This document shows, in pieces, positions 35,070 to 45,328 of a stretch of 64,000 nt of DNA. The translations under genes were made by a program, and so were the position numbers. Positions within the stretch are counted from its first letter, which is position 1. Each line of letters begins with the position of its first letter. Source of the stretch: Carboxylicivirga sp. M1479 (GTDB lineage Bacteria; Bacteroidota; Bacteroidia; Bacteroidales; Marinilabiliaceae). The notes under the pieces were generated by a model. The model was given only the letters and a program-made list of their open reading frames with translations. It was not told the origin of the DNA and did not search any database. The stretch spans positions 1-64,000 of the forward strand of contig NZ_VKDE01000014.1 in NCBI RefSeq assembly GCF_007097485.1, written 5' to 3'.

Positions 35070-36341
35070 TTATAAGCCCAACACTGCTTGCTCAGGATCA
35101 AAACCTCCTGCTAAAAGTTTTGCTGGGTCTTCAATCATTTCTTTTACTTTTACCAAAAAGCCTACCGAATCTTTACCATCAATAATACGATGATCGTAGG
35201 ACAAGGCTAAGTACATAATTGGACGAATTTCCACTTGTCCATTCACAGCTACTGGACGCTCAACTATGTTGTGCATTCCCATAATGGCTGATTGCGGTGG
35301 ATTGATGATTGGTGTACTCAACATGGAGCCAAAAACACCCCCGTTGGTAACTGTAAAAGTGCCTCCAGTCATATCTTCCAGGCCAATTTTTCCTTTCCGT
35401 GCTTTTTCAGCAAGCCCCTTTAGCCCCGATTCGATACCATCAAGACTTAATGTCTCAACATTTCGGATAACTGGCACCATTAATCCCTTGGGTGTTTGAA
35501 CTGCCACCGAAACATCATGGTATTCTGGCATTACAATTTCTTCTCCATCAATCATAGCATTCACCATCGGATGATGCTTTAAGGCCAAAGATGCAGCTTT
35601 AATGAAGAATGACATAAAACCTAGTTTTACACCATGCTTATCAATGAATTTAGCTTGATACTTTTTTCGCAATTGCATTACTGCCGACATATCCACTTCG
35701 TTGAAAGTCGTTAGCATGGCCGTTTCGTTTTTAACGGCCACTAATCGCTGACTTAACTTCTTTCGAAGCGATGTCATCTTCTGTCGTTCAGCATCGCGGC
35801 TGGCAGAATTGCTAATAAAAGCTGAAGTACCACCTGTTGAAGCTTCACTTTCGGCTGGCAGTTCCTTTACCAAGTCAACTTCCTTAGTTGATATGCGCTT
35901 TAAGCCATCAATTACTTGATTAACATCTAAGTTAAGATCATCCATTTTCTTTTGAGCCAATGGAGATACTTTCGCATTTGGATAATCATTTGATTTTTCA
36001 GGCTTCACATCAGCCTTTGCTGCTACTTTATCATCTGGTTTTACAGATTTTTCAGGCTCAACTGTTTCTTCAGTATTTACTTTACTCACACTCGCTTCAC
36101 CAGCAAAATCAGTATCTACTGAGCAAGCTACTGCACCAACAGCCACTGTTTCGCCACCTTCAACCAAAATTTTGATCTTACCAGCCTCTGTAGCCAACAA
36201 GGAAAGGGTTGCTTTATCAGATTCTATTTCTGCTATTTCCTGATCTTTCTCTACAATATCACCATCTGAAACCATCCATGTAGCCAATTCTACTTCAGTA
36301 ATGGATTCACCAGGCGTAGGAACATTTATTTCAACAATCAT
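35070..36341 (-). CDS. sucB: 2-oxoglutarate dehydrogenase E2 (dihydrolipoyl succinyltransferase)
   Basis: A 423-residue E2 of the 2-oxoglutarate dehydrogenase complex. Residues 1-77 are the lipoyl domain with the lipoylated Lys43 in [13 protein letters not shown] Lys/Glu/Pro-rich linker (about 85-115) and the E3-binding domain ([22 protein letters not shown]) follow. The catalytic acyltransferase domain ends with the His-Asp motif [17 protein letters not shown]. It transfers succinyl from lipoate to CoA. It follows sucA by 85 bases on the same strand, so both are in one operon; the E3 gene lpd is not in the window. Confidence 0.95.
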   Translation of the reverse strand: MIVEINVPTPGESITEVELATWMVSDGDIVEKDQEIAEIESDKATLSLLATEAGKIKILVEGGETVAVGAVACSVDTDFAGEASVSKVNTEETVEPEKSVKPDDKVAAKADVKPEKSNDYPNAKVSPLAQKKMDDLNLDVNQVIDGLKRISTKEVDLVKELPAESEASTGGTSAFISNSASRDAERQKMTSLRKKLSQRLVAVKNETAMLTTFNEVDMSAVMQLRKKYQAKFIDKHGVKLGFMSFFIKAASLALKHHPMVNAMIDGEEIVMPEYHDVSVAVQTPKGLMVPVIRNVETLSLDGIESGLKGLAEKARKGKIGLEDMTGGTFTVTNGGVFGSMLSTPIINPPQSAIMGMHNIVERPVAVNGQVEIRPIMYLALSYDHRIIDGKDSVGFLVKVKEMIEDPAKLLAGGFDPEQAVLGL

Positions 36342-36426
36342 ATTTACAAAATTTTAATCCGAAGTGAGAAGACTTAAGCCTTATACCCATACTTCTGACT
36401 ACTGATATTTAACTACTGACTAATTC

Positions 36427-39249
36427 TTATATTGAAAACCTTGGTTTTTCTTCAAAATACTTGTGTTGTTTTAAAATCTCAGTTCTGGATTTTCCTTCAA
36501 CACATTGCAAACCACAATACTTCAATTGACGTTCGCAGTGACAAGCCTTAAATACTTTATTCACAATTTCGTTTTGACCAATTACATGCAGGCCATTTAG
36601 ACCTGTTGCAGGACTACCACTAGCAATACGAGCTACAGGAACAATGTCTACTCCAACCATTTTACTGCGGATGTAATTCCAAGCACCCATATTTTCAGGC
36701 TCTTCCTGCACCCAAAGGTGTAACATTGCGTTCTTGTATTTTTTAAGGATATCGTTCACTTGTTCTTTTGGGAACGGATGCATCTGTTCCATACGAATCA
36801 AAGCCACATCACGCGCATCTAATTCTTCTTTGCGTGCCAAAAGATCGTAATAGATTTTTCCTGTACAAAATACCACACGCTTCACTTCATCCACATCCAC
36901 ATTGTTGTCATCGATGATTTCTTTAAAACCACCCTCTTCAAAATCACTTAATAAAGATGTGCATTTTGGATGACGCAACAGACTCTTAGGCGTAAATACC
37001 ACCAAAGGAATTCGAAACTCTCGTTTCAACTGACGACGTAAAACATGGAAGAAGTTAGCTGGTGTGGTACAATTAACAACTTGCATGTTGTTGCGGGCAG
37101 CCAATGACAAGAAACGTTCTACTCGTGCACTTGAGTGCTCAGGACCTTGCCCTTCAAAACCGTGAGGCAGCAACAATACAAGGCCATTCATTAAGCCCCA
37201 CTTTTCTTCGGCTGATGAAATATACTGATCAATGATAACCTGTGCCACATTGTAGAAATCCCCAAATTGTGCTTCCCAAATGGTTAATCCACTGGGTTTA
37301 GCCAATGAGTATCCGTATTCAAATCCCATCACACCATACTCCGATAGTAATGAGTTAAATACCTTAAAGGTCGCCTGATCAGGTGAAATATGCTGTAAAG
37401 GCCGATAGCGCTTGTCGGTGTCTTCTTGCATCATGGCAGCATGGCGGTGAGCAAATGTACCTCGCTCTGCGTCTTGTCCGCTTAAGCGAACAGGATGTCC
37501 TTCACTTACTAATGATGCATAGGCCAACTGTTCTCCCAAGGCCCAATCTAAACGATCTTCTTCTACCATCGTTTTTCTATCGCCAACAATTTTATGCAGT
37601 TTCTTAAAGAACTTCTTATCCTCTGGCAAATAGTTGATTCGATCTAGCAGCTTTAAAAGGTTCTTACGTTTTAACGATGTGTCTGGTGAAGTAACAAAAT
37701 CTTCAGGTTCTGAGTAGCGATAATCAGTCCAGTCATCGTGCAGGAATCGTTGAATAACCACTTTCTCAATGGTTTTAGAAGCACTTAACTCCTCCTCTAA
37801 TAATTGATTGAAATTAACTTCTTCTTTTTTAGCGTCTTCTTTCGACACCACATTTTCACTTTCTAATTTAAGCTTATAAATATCACGTGGATTCTTGTGT
37901 CGCGCTATTTCCTTATACAACAATGGTTGCGTAAAGCGTGGTTCATCTCCCTCGTTGTGTCCGTATTTACGGTAGGACAACAAATCAATAAATACGTCTG
38001 AATTAAAGCGCTGACGATACTCCATGGCCAGCTCTATGGTATAAACCAAAGCTTCCACATCATCTCCATTCACATGAAAAACAGGCGATCGGGTAACCTT
38101 ACCCACATCGGTACAATAAGTAGAAGAGCGTCCCTCGAGATATCCTGTTGTAAAACCAACCTGGTTGTTAATAACAATATGAATAGTACCGCCCGTTTTG
38201 TAACCACGTAGCTGTGCCATTTGCACCACCTCATAAGCTACACCTTGTCCTGCAATAGCAGCATCGCCATGCACAACAATCGGTACTACTTTATCAAAAT
38301 CTTTGTTGTATTTATGATCAATCTTCGAACGGGAAATACCCTCAATAATTGGAGCAACGGTTTCTAAATGAGATGGGTTTGGCGCTAAATTAACCCTTAC
38401 TTTCTTCCCGTTTTCTGTTTCAATATCGCTGCAATAGCCCAGGTGATATTTCACATCGCCCAATGAAATGCCATCTTCGTACTCATCGCCCACAAACTCT
38501 TTAAAAACGTTTTGATAGGGCTTTTGAAGTATGTTGGTCATAACATTCAAACGACCTCGGTGGGCCATCCCAATCACAACCTCCTCGGCACCTAACTCAG
38601 CACCTTTATTAATAAGAGCGTGTAAACCTGGAATTAAAGTCTCTGAACCCTCTAAAGAAAAACGTTTTTGACCCACAAACTTTTTGTGAATAAAACTCTC
38701 GAAACCAACAGCTGTATTCAACTGCCTAAAAATTGTCTTTTTCTTTTCAGGCGAAAAGGCTGGGGTGTTTTTAACACTCTCCATACGCGTTTTCATCCAC
38801 GATAGAATTTCGGGGTGGCGAATATACAAGTATTCAACCGCTACCGACTGACAATAGGTTTGTTGCAGGTGCTCTATAATTGTTTTTAAAGGGGCATCGC
38901 CTATACCCAACTCATTACCAGCCTGAAAAACCGTATTAAGGTCCTTATCAGATAGTTTGAAGTTCTCAACATCTAAGGTTGGAAAATACTTACGACGTGA
39001 GCGAACCGGATTGGTTTGCGTAAACAAATGTCCTCGCTGACGATAACCGTGTATCAGGTTTAAAACATGAAATTCTTTATCAACGACCCCTGAAGAGGTT
39101 GGTTGCTGGTAATTTTCAAGTGCAAAATCAAAACCTTGAAAAAACTGCTGATAGTCTTTATCAACCGAATCGGGATCTTGCTTATATTGCTGGTAAAGTT
39201 CGTCTATCGAGCCGATTTCACTGTTACCCAGAAATGAGAATTTATCCAT
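36427..39249 (-). CDS. sucA: 2-oxoglutarate dehydrogenase E1 (thiamine diphosphate)
   Basis: A 940-residue ThDP-dependent decarboxylase, close to the family's usual length. Motifs: VVIGMAHRGRLNVMTNIL (about 225), VHGDAAIAGQGVAYE with the ThDP-binding Gly-Asp, INNQVGFTT, QPLLYKEIARHKNPR, and LLPHGFEGQGPEHSSARVERFL in the C-terminal half. It decarboxylates 2-oxoglutarate and passes the succinyl group to lipoate on SucB, whose gene follows. Presence of sucAB suggests a complete oxidative TCA segment, thus respiration at least under some conditions. Confidence 0.97.
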   Translation of the reverse strand: MDKFSFLGNSEIGSIDELYQQYKQDPDSVDKDYQQFFQGFDFALENYQQPTSSGVVDKEFHVLNLIHGYRQRGHLFTQTNPVRSRRKYFPTLDVENFKLSDKDLNTVFQAGNELGIGDAPLKTIIEHLQQTYCQSVAVEYLYIRHPEILSWMKTRMESVKNTPAFSPEKKKTIFRQLNTAVGFESFIHKKFVGQKRFSLEGSETLIPGLHALINKGAELGAEEVVIGMAHRGRLNVMTNILQKPYQNVFKEFVGDEYEDGISLGDVKYHLGYCSDIETENGKKVRVNLAPNPSHLETVAPIIEGISRSKIDHKYNKDFDKVVPIVVHGDAAIAGQGVAYEVVQMAQLRGYKTGGTIHIVINNQVGFTTGYLEGRSSTYCTDVGKVTRSPVFHVNGDDVEALVYTIELAMEYRQRFNSDVFIDLLSYRKYGHNEGDEPRFTQPLLYKEIARHKNPRDIYKLKLESENVVSKEDAKKEEVNFNQLLEEELSASKTIEKVVIQRFLHDDWTDYRYSEPEDFVTSPDTSLKRKNLLKLLDRINYLPEDKKFFKKLHKIVGDRKTMVEEDRLDWALGEQLAYASLVSEGHPVRLSGQDAERGTFAHRHAAMMQEDTDKRYRPLQHISPDQATFKVFNSLLSEYGVMGFEYGYSLAKPSGLTIWEAQFGDFYNVAQVIIDQYISSAEEKWGLMNGLVLLLPHGFEGQGPEHSSARVERFLSLAARNNMQVVNCTTPANFFHVLRRQLKREFRIPLVVFTPKSLLRHPKCTSLLSDFEEGGFKEIIDDNNVDVDEVKRVVFCTGKIYYDLLARKEELDARDVALIRMEQMHPFPKEQVNDILKKYKNAMLHLWVQEEPENMGAWNYIRSKMVGVDIVPVARIASGSPATGLNGLHVIGQNEIVNKVFKACHCERQLKYCGLQCVEGKSRTEILKQHKYFEEKPRFSI

Positions 39250-39468
39250 AAAACTAAATTAGTCTCAAATACTATTTGTGTTTCTTTCCTCTATTAACAA
39301 AGAAGTGACTTTAAAGTTAAAATTTTTTTATGCTCTAAGAGGTATTATAAAACAGGTTTTTATCACGGGCTTTTACTTGTGTAAGATTCTGAAAAGTTTA
39401 TACAGCTTGCTTGTGGTCATTAATGTCATTAAAAAACATGCTACATTTGTTATCCTAATATCAAGCTC

Positions 39469-42330
39469 ATGACACAAGGATTTCTGAATGCAATAGCGAC
39501 TTATTATTATCAAAATGCCAAAGATGAACTGGCTGATTATTGCTTTGTTTTCCCTAGTCAACGATCTGGTATCTTTTTCACTAACCACCTACGGCAAATG
39601 GTTAAGGAGCCATCGTGGGCGCCACAAATAATGACTGTGAACGATTTTTTCGATTCTCTTTCCAATTCTATTGTGGCTGATAACATTACGCTTCTTTTTT
39701 CCTTGCACCAGATTTATAATCAAGTAACGGGCAAAGACAGTACTTTTGATGAATTTTTACCTTGGGGCGAACTCTTTTTGGGTGATTTTGATGACATTGA
39801 CAAATACCTGGTAAATGTTGATCAACTTTTTTCAAATATTATATCGTATAAAGAATTAGACGATGATTACAGCCACCTTAGTGAAAAGCAACTCGAAGCC
39901 ATTAAAACATTTTGGGGCACATTTAAAGCCGACCAGTTATCGTCGCATCAAAATCATTTTTTAGAAAACTGGGAACATATACCTCCTGTTTATAAGCAAT
40001 TTAAAAACTACCTAAGCGAACGTTCTTTGGCCTTTGAGGGGATGATTTACCGACAGGTAGCTGATCAACTTAAGCAAGATGGTCAATTGGAGATTAAGTG
40101 GAAGAAAATTGTTTTCGTAGGTTTAAATGCCTTAACACCTGCCGAACGCAAAGTAATGGACAACCTACAAAAAAGAAATCTGGCCCATTTCTTTTGGGAT
40201 TATTCGCCCTGGATGCTACCATCTGAACAATCGCAAGGAGAAGCTTTTCAAACGCGTGGCCCTGGCTTATTTTTAAACGAAAACAAACTGCGCTACCCAT
40301 CGCCCAAAGATTTTGTTTTACCACTTAACGAAAAAGGGCCCGAAATAACAATAACGGCAGTGGCGAACCCTACTGAGCAACTTAAATCGGTACATTCGTT
40401 TCTTAAACAAGAGTATGAAAGTGATTTAAAAACTGCCCTCGTTCTGGCCGACGAAACCATGCTGATGCCGGCACTTCATGGTATACCTGAAAATGTTGAT
40501 CGCGTTAATGTTACAATGGGTTACCCGCTTAACCACACACCCATATTTGGTTTGTTAAATCTATTGTTTGAAATGCTGCGCAATGCCCGCAAAAGCAAAG
40601 AAGGCATTTGGCTTTATCATCGTCATGTATTACCCATTTTACAACATCAATATATTTCATTACTGGCCGAAAACGATTGCCGTACCCTGCATAAAAAATT
40701 GGTGAAAGAAAACATCATATTTGTTAAGGCCAAAGATTTGCACATTAACCCTTTATTTAAGTTGATATTCAGTAAGGTTAGTAATGGCAGTGAAATGACC
40801 ACCTACCTGACCAATATATTGAATAAGATTTATGAATTACTACAGCCACAGGAGGATAAAATTTTAGAACAGGAATTTGTTTTTACTCTTCACAAAAGCA
40901 TTGTTCGTTTGCAGGATTTACTGGAGCATAATCAGCAAAAAGAAATTAATTCTGATACATGGATAAAGCTATTTAAGAAACTGGCCGATTTTCAAACAGT
41001 TCCTTTTAAAGGGGAGCCATTGGCTGGTTTGCAAGTGATGGGAATATTGGAAACCCGAGCCCTTGATTTTGATAAACTAATCATTCTGGACTTAAACGAA
41101 GGGGTATTTCCTCGAACTTCGGCACCCAATACATTTATTCCTGCTACTTTGCGCGCTGGCTTTGAACTGCCAACCATCGAGTTTCAGGATACCATTTTTT
41201 CATATTATTTCTTCCGCCTCATCCATAGAGCAAAAAAGGTAGAGTTGTTGTATTCAACAGGTGCTCAAGGCATGAAATCCAATGAAATGAGTCGCTACCT
41301 CTATCAGTTAAAGTACGAGTTTAACGCTCAAATACAATCACAATCGTCATCGGGCCATGTTTCTTTATTAAGTCCTCCACTACCCATTGCACACAAAACA
41401 CCTGAGGTAATGGAGCAACTGGAAAAGTACAAACAAGGCAACGATAAGTTTCTGTCGCCAAGTGCCCTTTCGGTTTATATCGAATGCCCCATGCGCTTTT
41501 ATTACCAAAAGATTGCAGGTATTCGTGAGCCAGATGAAATAACCGAAGAGGCTGATGCCCGTATCTTTGGCCTTATTTTTCATGATGTGGTGGAGAATTT
41601 ATATAAAACACAGGAGGGTAAAGAAGTTGATGCTAGTACAATAGAAGCATGGATAAGCAATAAAAAACTATTTGATGGATTAATTCGTGACGGCTTTAAT
41701 ACCCACCTGAGTGATTATGAAAAAGGAAAAAACACCTTTACCGAGATCCATGGTAAAAACGTCATGGTTTTTGAAGTTATCAGGCGTTACCTCTTACAAT
41801 TTTTAAAACTCGAAAAAGAAAGAACTCCCTTTACCATTGTTAGCCTTGAACCCAAAGTGGAACATTGTTACAGCAGTGGAGAACTGAATTTGAATATTGG
41901 TGGTTACATCGATCGCCTGGAAAGTAAAGATGGTATTTTACGGGTAATGGACTATAAAACGGGAACAGGAGATCCGACCATAAGTAAGGTAAGTGATTTA
42001 TTTGATACCGATAAACACAAAAAAAATAAGGCCACCTTTCAAACACTTTTGTATTCCTTAATATTAGAAGAAACCGAATACGAAAATACACCCATACAGC
42101 CTGGTGTAATATGGGTGCGCGATGTATTTAAGAAAAGCTATGATACCCAATTATTTCTGAAAGAGGGGAAAACAAAAAATCCAATCTTGCTACAATCTGT
42201 TCGAGATCAGTTTAAAGCAGGGTTGAATGAAATGCTGGAAACCCTGTACAACCCAGATATCGCATTTCATCCAGTAGACAATGTGGATAAATGCAGATTT
42301 TGTACTTATAAGACACTTTGTAACCGATAA
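39469..42330 (+). CDS. AddB-like PD-(D/E)XK nuclease protein
   Basis: A 953-residue protein with an inactivated UvrD-like helicase body and a C-terminal RecB-type nuclease domain. The beginning (YCFVFPSQRSGIFFTNHL) has no P-loop, as in AddB. The nuclease region has HDVVENLY (about 703), DRLESKDGILRVMDYKTGTGD with the Asp and Lys of the active site (about 825), and four Cys for an Fe-S cluster: YIECPMRFYY and the late CRFCTYKTLCNR. It would work with an AddA-type helicase in double-strand-break processing, but no partner gene is near. It is convergent with trmD with no gap between stop codons. Confidence 0.88.
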   Translation: MTQGFLNAIATYYYQNAKDELADYCFVFPSQRSGIFFTNHLRQMVKEPSWAPQIMTVNDFFDSLSNSIVADNITLLFSLHQIYNQVTGKDSTFDEFLPWGELFLGDFDDIDKYLVNVDQLFSNIISYKELDDDYSHLSEKQLEAIKTFWGTFKADQLSSHQNHFLENWEHIPPVYKQFKNYLSERSLAFEGMIYRQVADQLKQDGQLEIKWKKIVFVGLNALTPAERKVMDNLQKRNLAHFFWDYSPWMLPSEQSQGEAFQTRGPGLFLNENKLRYPSPKDFVLPLNEKGPEITITAVANPTEQLKSVHSFLKQEYESDLKTALVLADETMLMPALHGIPENVDRVNVTMGYPLNHTPIFGLLNLLFEMLRNARKSKEGIWLYHRHVLPILQHQYISLLAENDCRTLHKKLVKENIIFVKAKDLHINPLFKLIFSKVSNGSEMTTYLTNILNKIYELLQPQEDKILEQEFVFTLHKSIVRLQDLLEHNQQKEINSDTWIKLFKKLADFQTVPFKGEPLAGLQVMGILETRALDFDKLIILDLNEGVFPRTSAPNTFIPATLRAGFELPTIEFQDTIFSYYFFRLIHRAKKVELLYSTGAQGMKSNEMSRYLYQLKYEFNAQIQSQSSSGHVSLLSPPLPIAHKTPEVMEQLEKYKQGNDKFLSPSALSVYIECPMRFYYQKIAGIREPDEITEEADARIFGLIFHDVVENLYKTQEGKEVDASTIEAWISNKKLFDGLIRDGFNTHLSDYEKGKNTFTEIHGKNVMVFEVIRRYLLQFLKLEKERTPFTIVSLEPKVEHCYSSGELNLNIGGYIDRLESKDGILRVMDYKTGTGDPTISKVSDLFDTDKHKKNKATFQTLLYSLILEETEYENTPIQPGVIWVRDVFKKSYDTQLFLKEGKTKNPILLQSVRDQFKAGLNEMLETLYNPDIAFHPVDNVDKCRFCTYKTLCNR

Positions 42331-43008
42331 TTACTCATCCAACAAATCAGGGCGTATCTTTTTGGTACGCTTATAAGCCTCTTGCTCTCGCCATTCATCA
42401 ATTTTAGCTTGGTTACCACTTAGAAGCACATCAGGAACTTTCCAACCATTGTAATCGGCAGGTCGCGTATAGACAGGTGGCGACAACAAATCATCCTGGA
42501 AACTATCTGTTAAGGCCGATGTTTCGTCAGACATCACACCTGGAATCAAGCGTATGATGGCATCAGACACTACTGCGGCAGCCATCTCCCCTCCTGTTAA
42601 TACATAATCGCCTATGGATATTTCCATGGTTACATAGTTATCACGCACACGTTGGTCAACGCCCTTATAATGGCCGCATAAAATCATAATATTACCACAC
42701 AAGGATAGGGAATTAGCAATTCTCTGCTCAAAACGCTGACCGTCGGGAGTCATATAAATAACATGTTCATATTCACGCTCTGCTTTTAGCTTCTCTATTA
42801 AATCAGCTATTGGCTGAATCGTCATGACCATGCCTGCACCACCACCAAATGCATAGTCATCCACTTTTTTATGCTTATCCAGGGTATAATCACGTATATC
42901 ATGAAAACACATTTCCACCAGACCTTTATCAACAGCTCGTTTCATTATCGACTGAGTTAATGGTCCTTGAAACATCTCTGGAAACAAGGTTAGAATATCT
43001 ATGCGCAT
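42331..43008 (-). CDS. trmD: tRNA (guanine-37-N1)-methyltransferase
   Basis: A 225-residue SPOUT methyltransferase that makes m1G at position 37 of tRNAs with GNN/CGG-type anticodons, preventing +1 frameshifts. Starts [21 protein letters not shown]. Later motifs are [26 protein letters not shown] and the SAM-pocket sequence [15 protein letters not shown], and [17 protein letters not shown] near the end. Length is normal. Its stop codon abuts that of the AddB-like gene. A perfect -7 box TATCTTTG (43035-43028) lies 20 bases before the start. Confidence 0.96.
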   Translation of the reverse strand: MRIDILTLFPEMFQGPLTQSIMKRAVDKGLVEMCFHDIRDYTLDKHKKVDDYAFGGGAGMVMTIQPIADLIEKLKAEREYEHVIYMTPDGQRFEQRIANSLSLCGNIMILCGHYKGVDQRVRDNYVTMEISIGDYVLTGGEMAAAVVSDAIIRLIPGVMSDETSALTDSFQDDLLSPPVYTRPADYNGWKVPDVLLSGNQAKIDEWREQEAYKRTKKIRPDLLDE

Positions 43009-43239
43009 GGTATCTTATATTTTGTCACAAAGATAAAAATATGTACCATGTGCTTCGTGTTTATCTACCAATAAATCCTACAAATACGGTCATTTACCAT
43101 ACTCCGAAGACTATTCACAGAGCAGTTATCTCTTTTTAAGGTAAAAAATTTGCCTATTGCCCGATTTACAATATATTCGTAAGATAAATTGACGCTAAGG
43201 CCAACAACTAGTCTGGCGATGTAAACGAACTCAAAGCTT

Positions 43240-45186
43240 ATGGAAGCACAAGACCTAAACAAACCAAGCGAAGAAGGAGCTGGTTTGAATTCAGAAAATC
43301 AAACTGAAAATACGCCAGCTAGCAACACACCAGAAAACGAGGTGCCTACTCCTGCGGAAGAAACTCCAGCCGAGGAAACTAAAGAAGTAAAAGAAGAAGA
43401 AGAAAAAACAGAAGCAGCCTCTACCGAAGAAGTTGTTGAGGAAACAAATGACGAAAGTCCTCAGTTAGAAGCTGTAGACCACATTATGCTTAGCAAAGAA
43501 GAGTTGGTACAACGACTTGGTTCTGTGCTTAAAAACTTCCCTGTAGAAAACATCAAAGATGAAGTAGAAGCGATTAAATCGGCTTTTTACAAAAAGCACT
43601 CTGCCGAAGTTGAAGACTTGAAACGTAAATTTATTGAATCGGGCGAAAAAGTAGAGAATTTTGCCGCTCCTGTTGATACTTTAGAAATTGATTTAAAAGC
43701 ATTTCTAAAGCAGTTTAAAGAAAGAAGAGCTGAATTTAATAAGCGTTTAGAGGAAGAAAAATCGGCCAACCTGGAAGCTAAACTTCAAGTAATTGAAGGC
43801 ATTAAGGAACTGATTAATGGTCAGGAATCATTAAACGAAACATTTACCCATTTTAGAGAGTTTCAGGATAAATGGAGAAATATTGGTTCTATCCCTCAAA
43901 ACCGAGTACACGACTTGTGGGAAACCTACAACCATACCATTGAAAACTTTTATAGCTATATAAAAATAAATAAAGAGCTTCGCGATCTTGATTTAAAGAA
44001 AAATCTTGAAGCTAAGACTAATTTATGCGAAAAGGCCGAGCAATTACTGCTTGAACCAACCATTGTTAAAGCATTTAAAACGCTTCAGAAATTTCATGAG
44101 CAATGGCGCGAAATAGGTCCTGTGCCACACGAAGTAAAAGAAGAGTTGTGGCAGCGATTTAAAGAAGCGACATCAAAGATTAATAAACGTCATCAGGAAT
44201 ATTTTGAAGGTTTAAAAGACCAGTTACAGAAGAATTTAGAGGCGAAGACTGAACTTTGCGAGAAAGCTGAGATTCTTTCAGAGGTTGAATTACATTCTCC
44301 TAAAGAGTGGGAAGCCAAAAGTAAAGAGTTAATAGAACTTCAAACAATTTGGAAAACAATTGGCTTTGCTCCTAAGAAAGATAACAACCGTATTTACGAG
44401 CGTTTCCGCACAGCCTGCGACAAGTTCTTTAATAATAAACGTCAGTTTTTTAAGTCGTACAAATCAGAGCAGTCTGAAAACCTACAGCTAAAAACCGATT
44501 TATGTGTGCAGGCCGAAAGCATGAGGGAAAGCACAGATTGGAAACGCACCACAGACGAATACATTAAGATTCAAAAGAAGTGGAAAGAAATTGGCCCTGT
44601 TCCACGCAAACAATCTGATGCCATTTGGAAACGTTTTAGAACAGCCTGCGATGCCTTTTTCGAGCACAAAAATAAGTTCTTTAGTAAAAAGGATGAGTCG
44701 CAAGATGAAAACCTAAAACTCAAAGAAGCGCTAATTGAGGAAGTAAAAGTTTTTGAAGCCAGCGATAACGCTGAAGAAAACTTTAAAAATCTTCAGGATT
44801 TCCAGCACCGTTGGAATGAAATTGGCCATGTACCAATCAAAGAAAAAGAGCGTGTTAATCAAGAATTTAGAGCTCACATCAACAAATACTTCGACAACTT
44901 AAACTTAAACGAGTTTGAGAAAAATGTTGAGAAATTTAGAAATAAGATTGAGAGCTATAAAACAGAGCATGCCAACGATCGTTTGATTCAAGAACGTAAT
45001 AAGATTATTAATAAGCTTAAGCAGCTTGAAAATGATATTACTGTTTGGGAAAACAACATTGGCTTCTTTGCAAAATCTAAAAAGTCAGAAGCTCTGGTAC
45101 GCGATTTCCATCATAAAATTGAAACAGGCCGACGCAACATCAAACTACTGAATAAGAAGTTAGATATGCTTGAAGGAAAAAAGTAA
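43240..45186 (+). CDS. DUF349 repeat protein
   Basis: A 648-residue cytoplasmic protein. Residues 1-75 are an acidic, low-complexity region rich in Glu, Pro and Thr. From about 165 onwards it has at least five DUF349 repeats of about 75 residues, each with a W..IG.VP pattern: RNIGSIPQNRVHDLWETYN, REIGPVPHEVKEELWQRF, KTIGFAPKKDNNRIYERF, KEIGPVPRKQSDAIWKRF and NEIGHVPIKEKERVNQEF. A C-terminal coiled coil follows. DUF349 proteins are widespread in Bacteroidota; the function is unknown, although a link to stress or membrane processes has been proposed. It ends with a strong terminator. Confidence 0.88.
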   Translation: MEAQDLNKPSEEGAGLNSENQTENTPASNTPENEVPTPAEETPAEETKEVKEEEEKTEAASTEEVVEETNDESPQLEAVDHIMLSKEELVQRLGSVLKNFPVENIKDEVEAIKSAFYKKHSAEVEDLKRKFIESGEKVENFAAPVDTLEIDLKAFLKQFKERRAEFNKRLEEEKSANLEAKLQVIEGIKELINGQESLNETFTHFREFQDKWRNIGSIPQNRVHDLWETYNHTIENFYSYIKINKELRDLDLKKNLEAKTNLCEKAEQLLLEPTIVKAFKTLQKFHEQWREIGPVPHEVKEELWQRFKEATSKINKRHQEYFEGLKDQLQKNLEAKTELCEKAEILSEVELHSPKEWEAKSKELIELQTIWKTIGFAPKKDNNRIYERFRTACDKFFNNKRQFFKSYKSEQSENLQLKTDLCVQAESMRESTDWKRTTDEYIKIQKKWKEIGPVPRKQSDAIWKRFRTACDAFFEHKNKFFSKKDESQDENLKLKEALIEEVKVFEASDNAEENFKNLQDFQHRWNEIGHVPIKEKERVNQEFRAHINKYFDNLNLNEFEKNVEKFRNKIESYKTEHANDRLIQERNKIINKLKQLENDITVWENNIGFFAKSKKSEALVRDFHHKIETGRRNIKLLNKKLDMLEGKK

Positions 45187-45208
45187 AAAATAATATTCAA
45201 ATAGAATG

Positions 45209-45237
45209 AAAGGCCGACAACTTGTCGGCCTTTTTTT
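45209..45237 (+). terminator. Terminator of the DUF349 gene
   Basis: A 12-base arm (AAAGGCCGACAA 45209-45220) with its perfect complement (45222-45233), then a T run to 45237. Confidence 0.9.
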
Positions 45238-45328
45238 ATGCCCATAATCGCAGCGCCAATTAATATGATGCTATCTTTGTTGGTTGTTTAGCTATAAACA
45301 AGCAGAAAAAAAGTACTATTAGAAAGTT

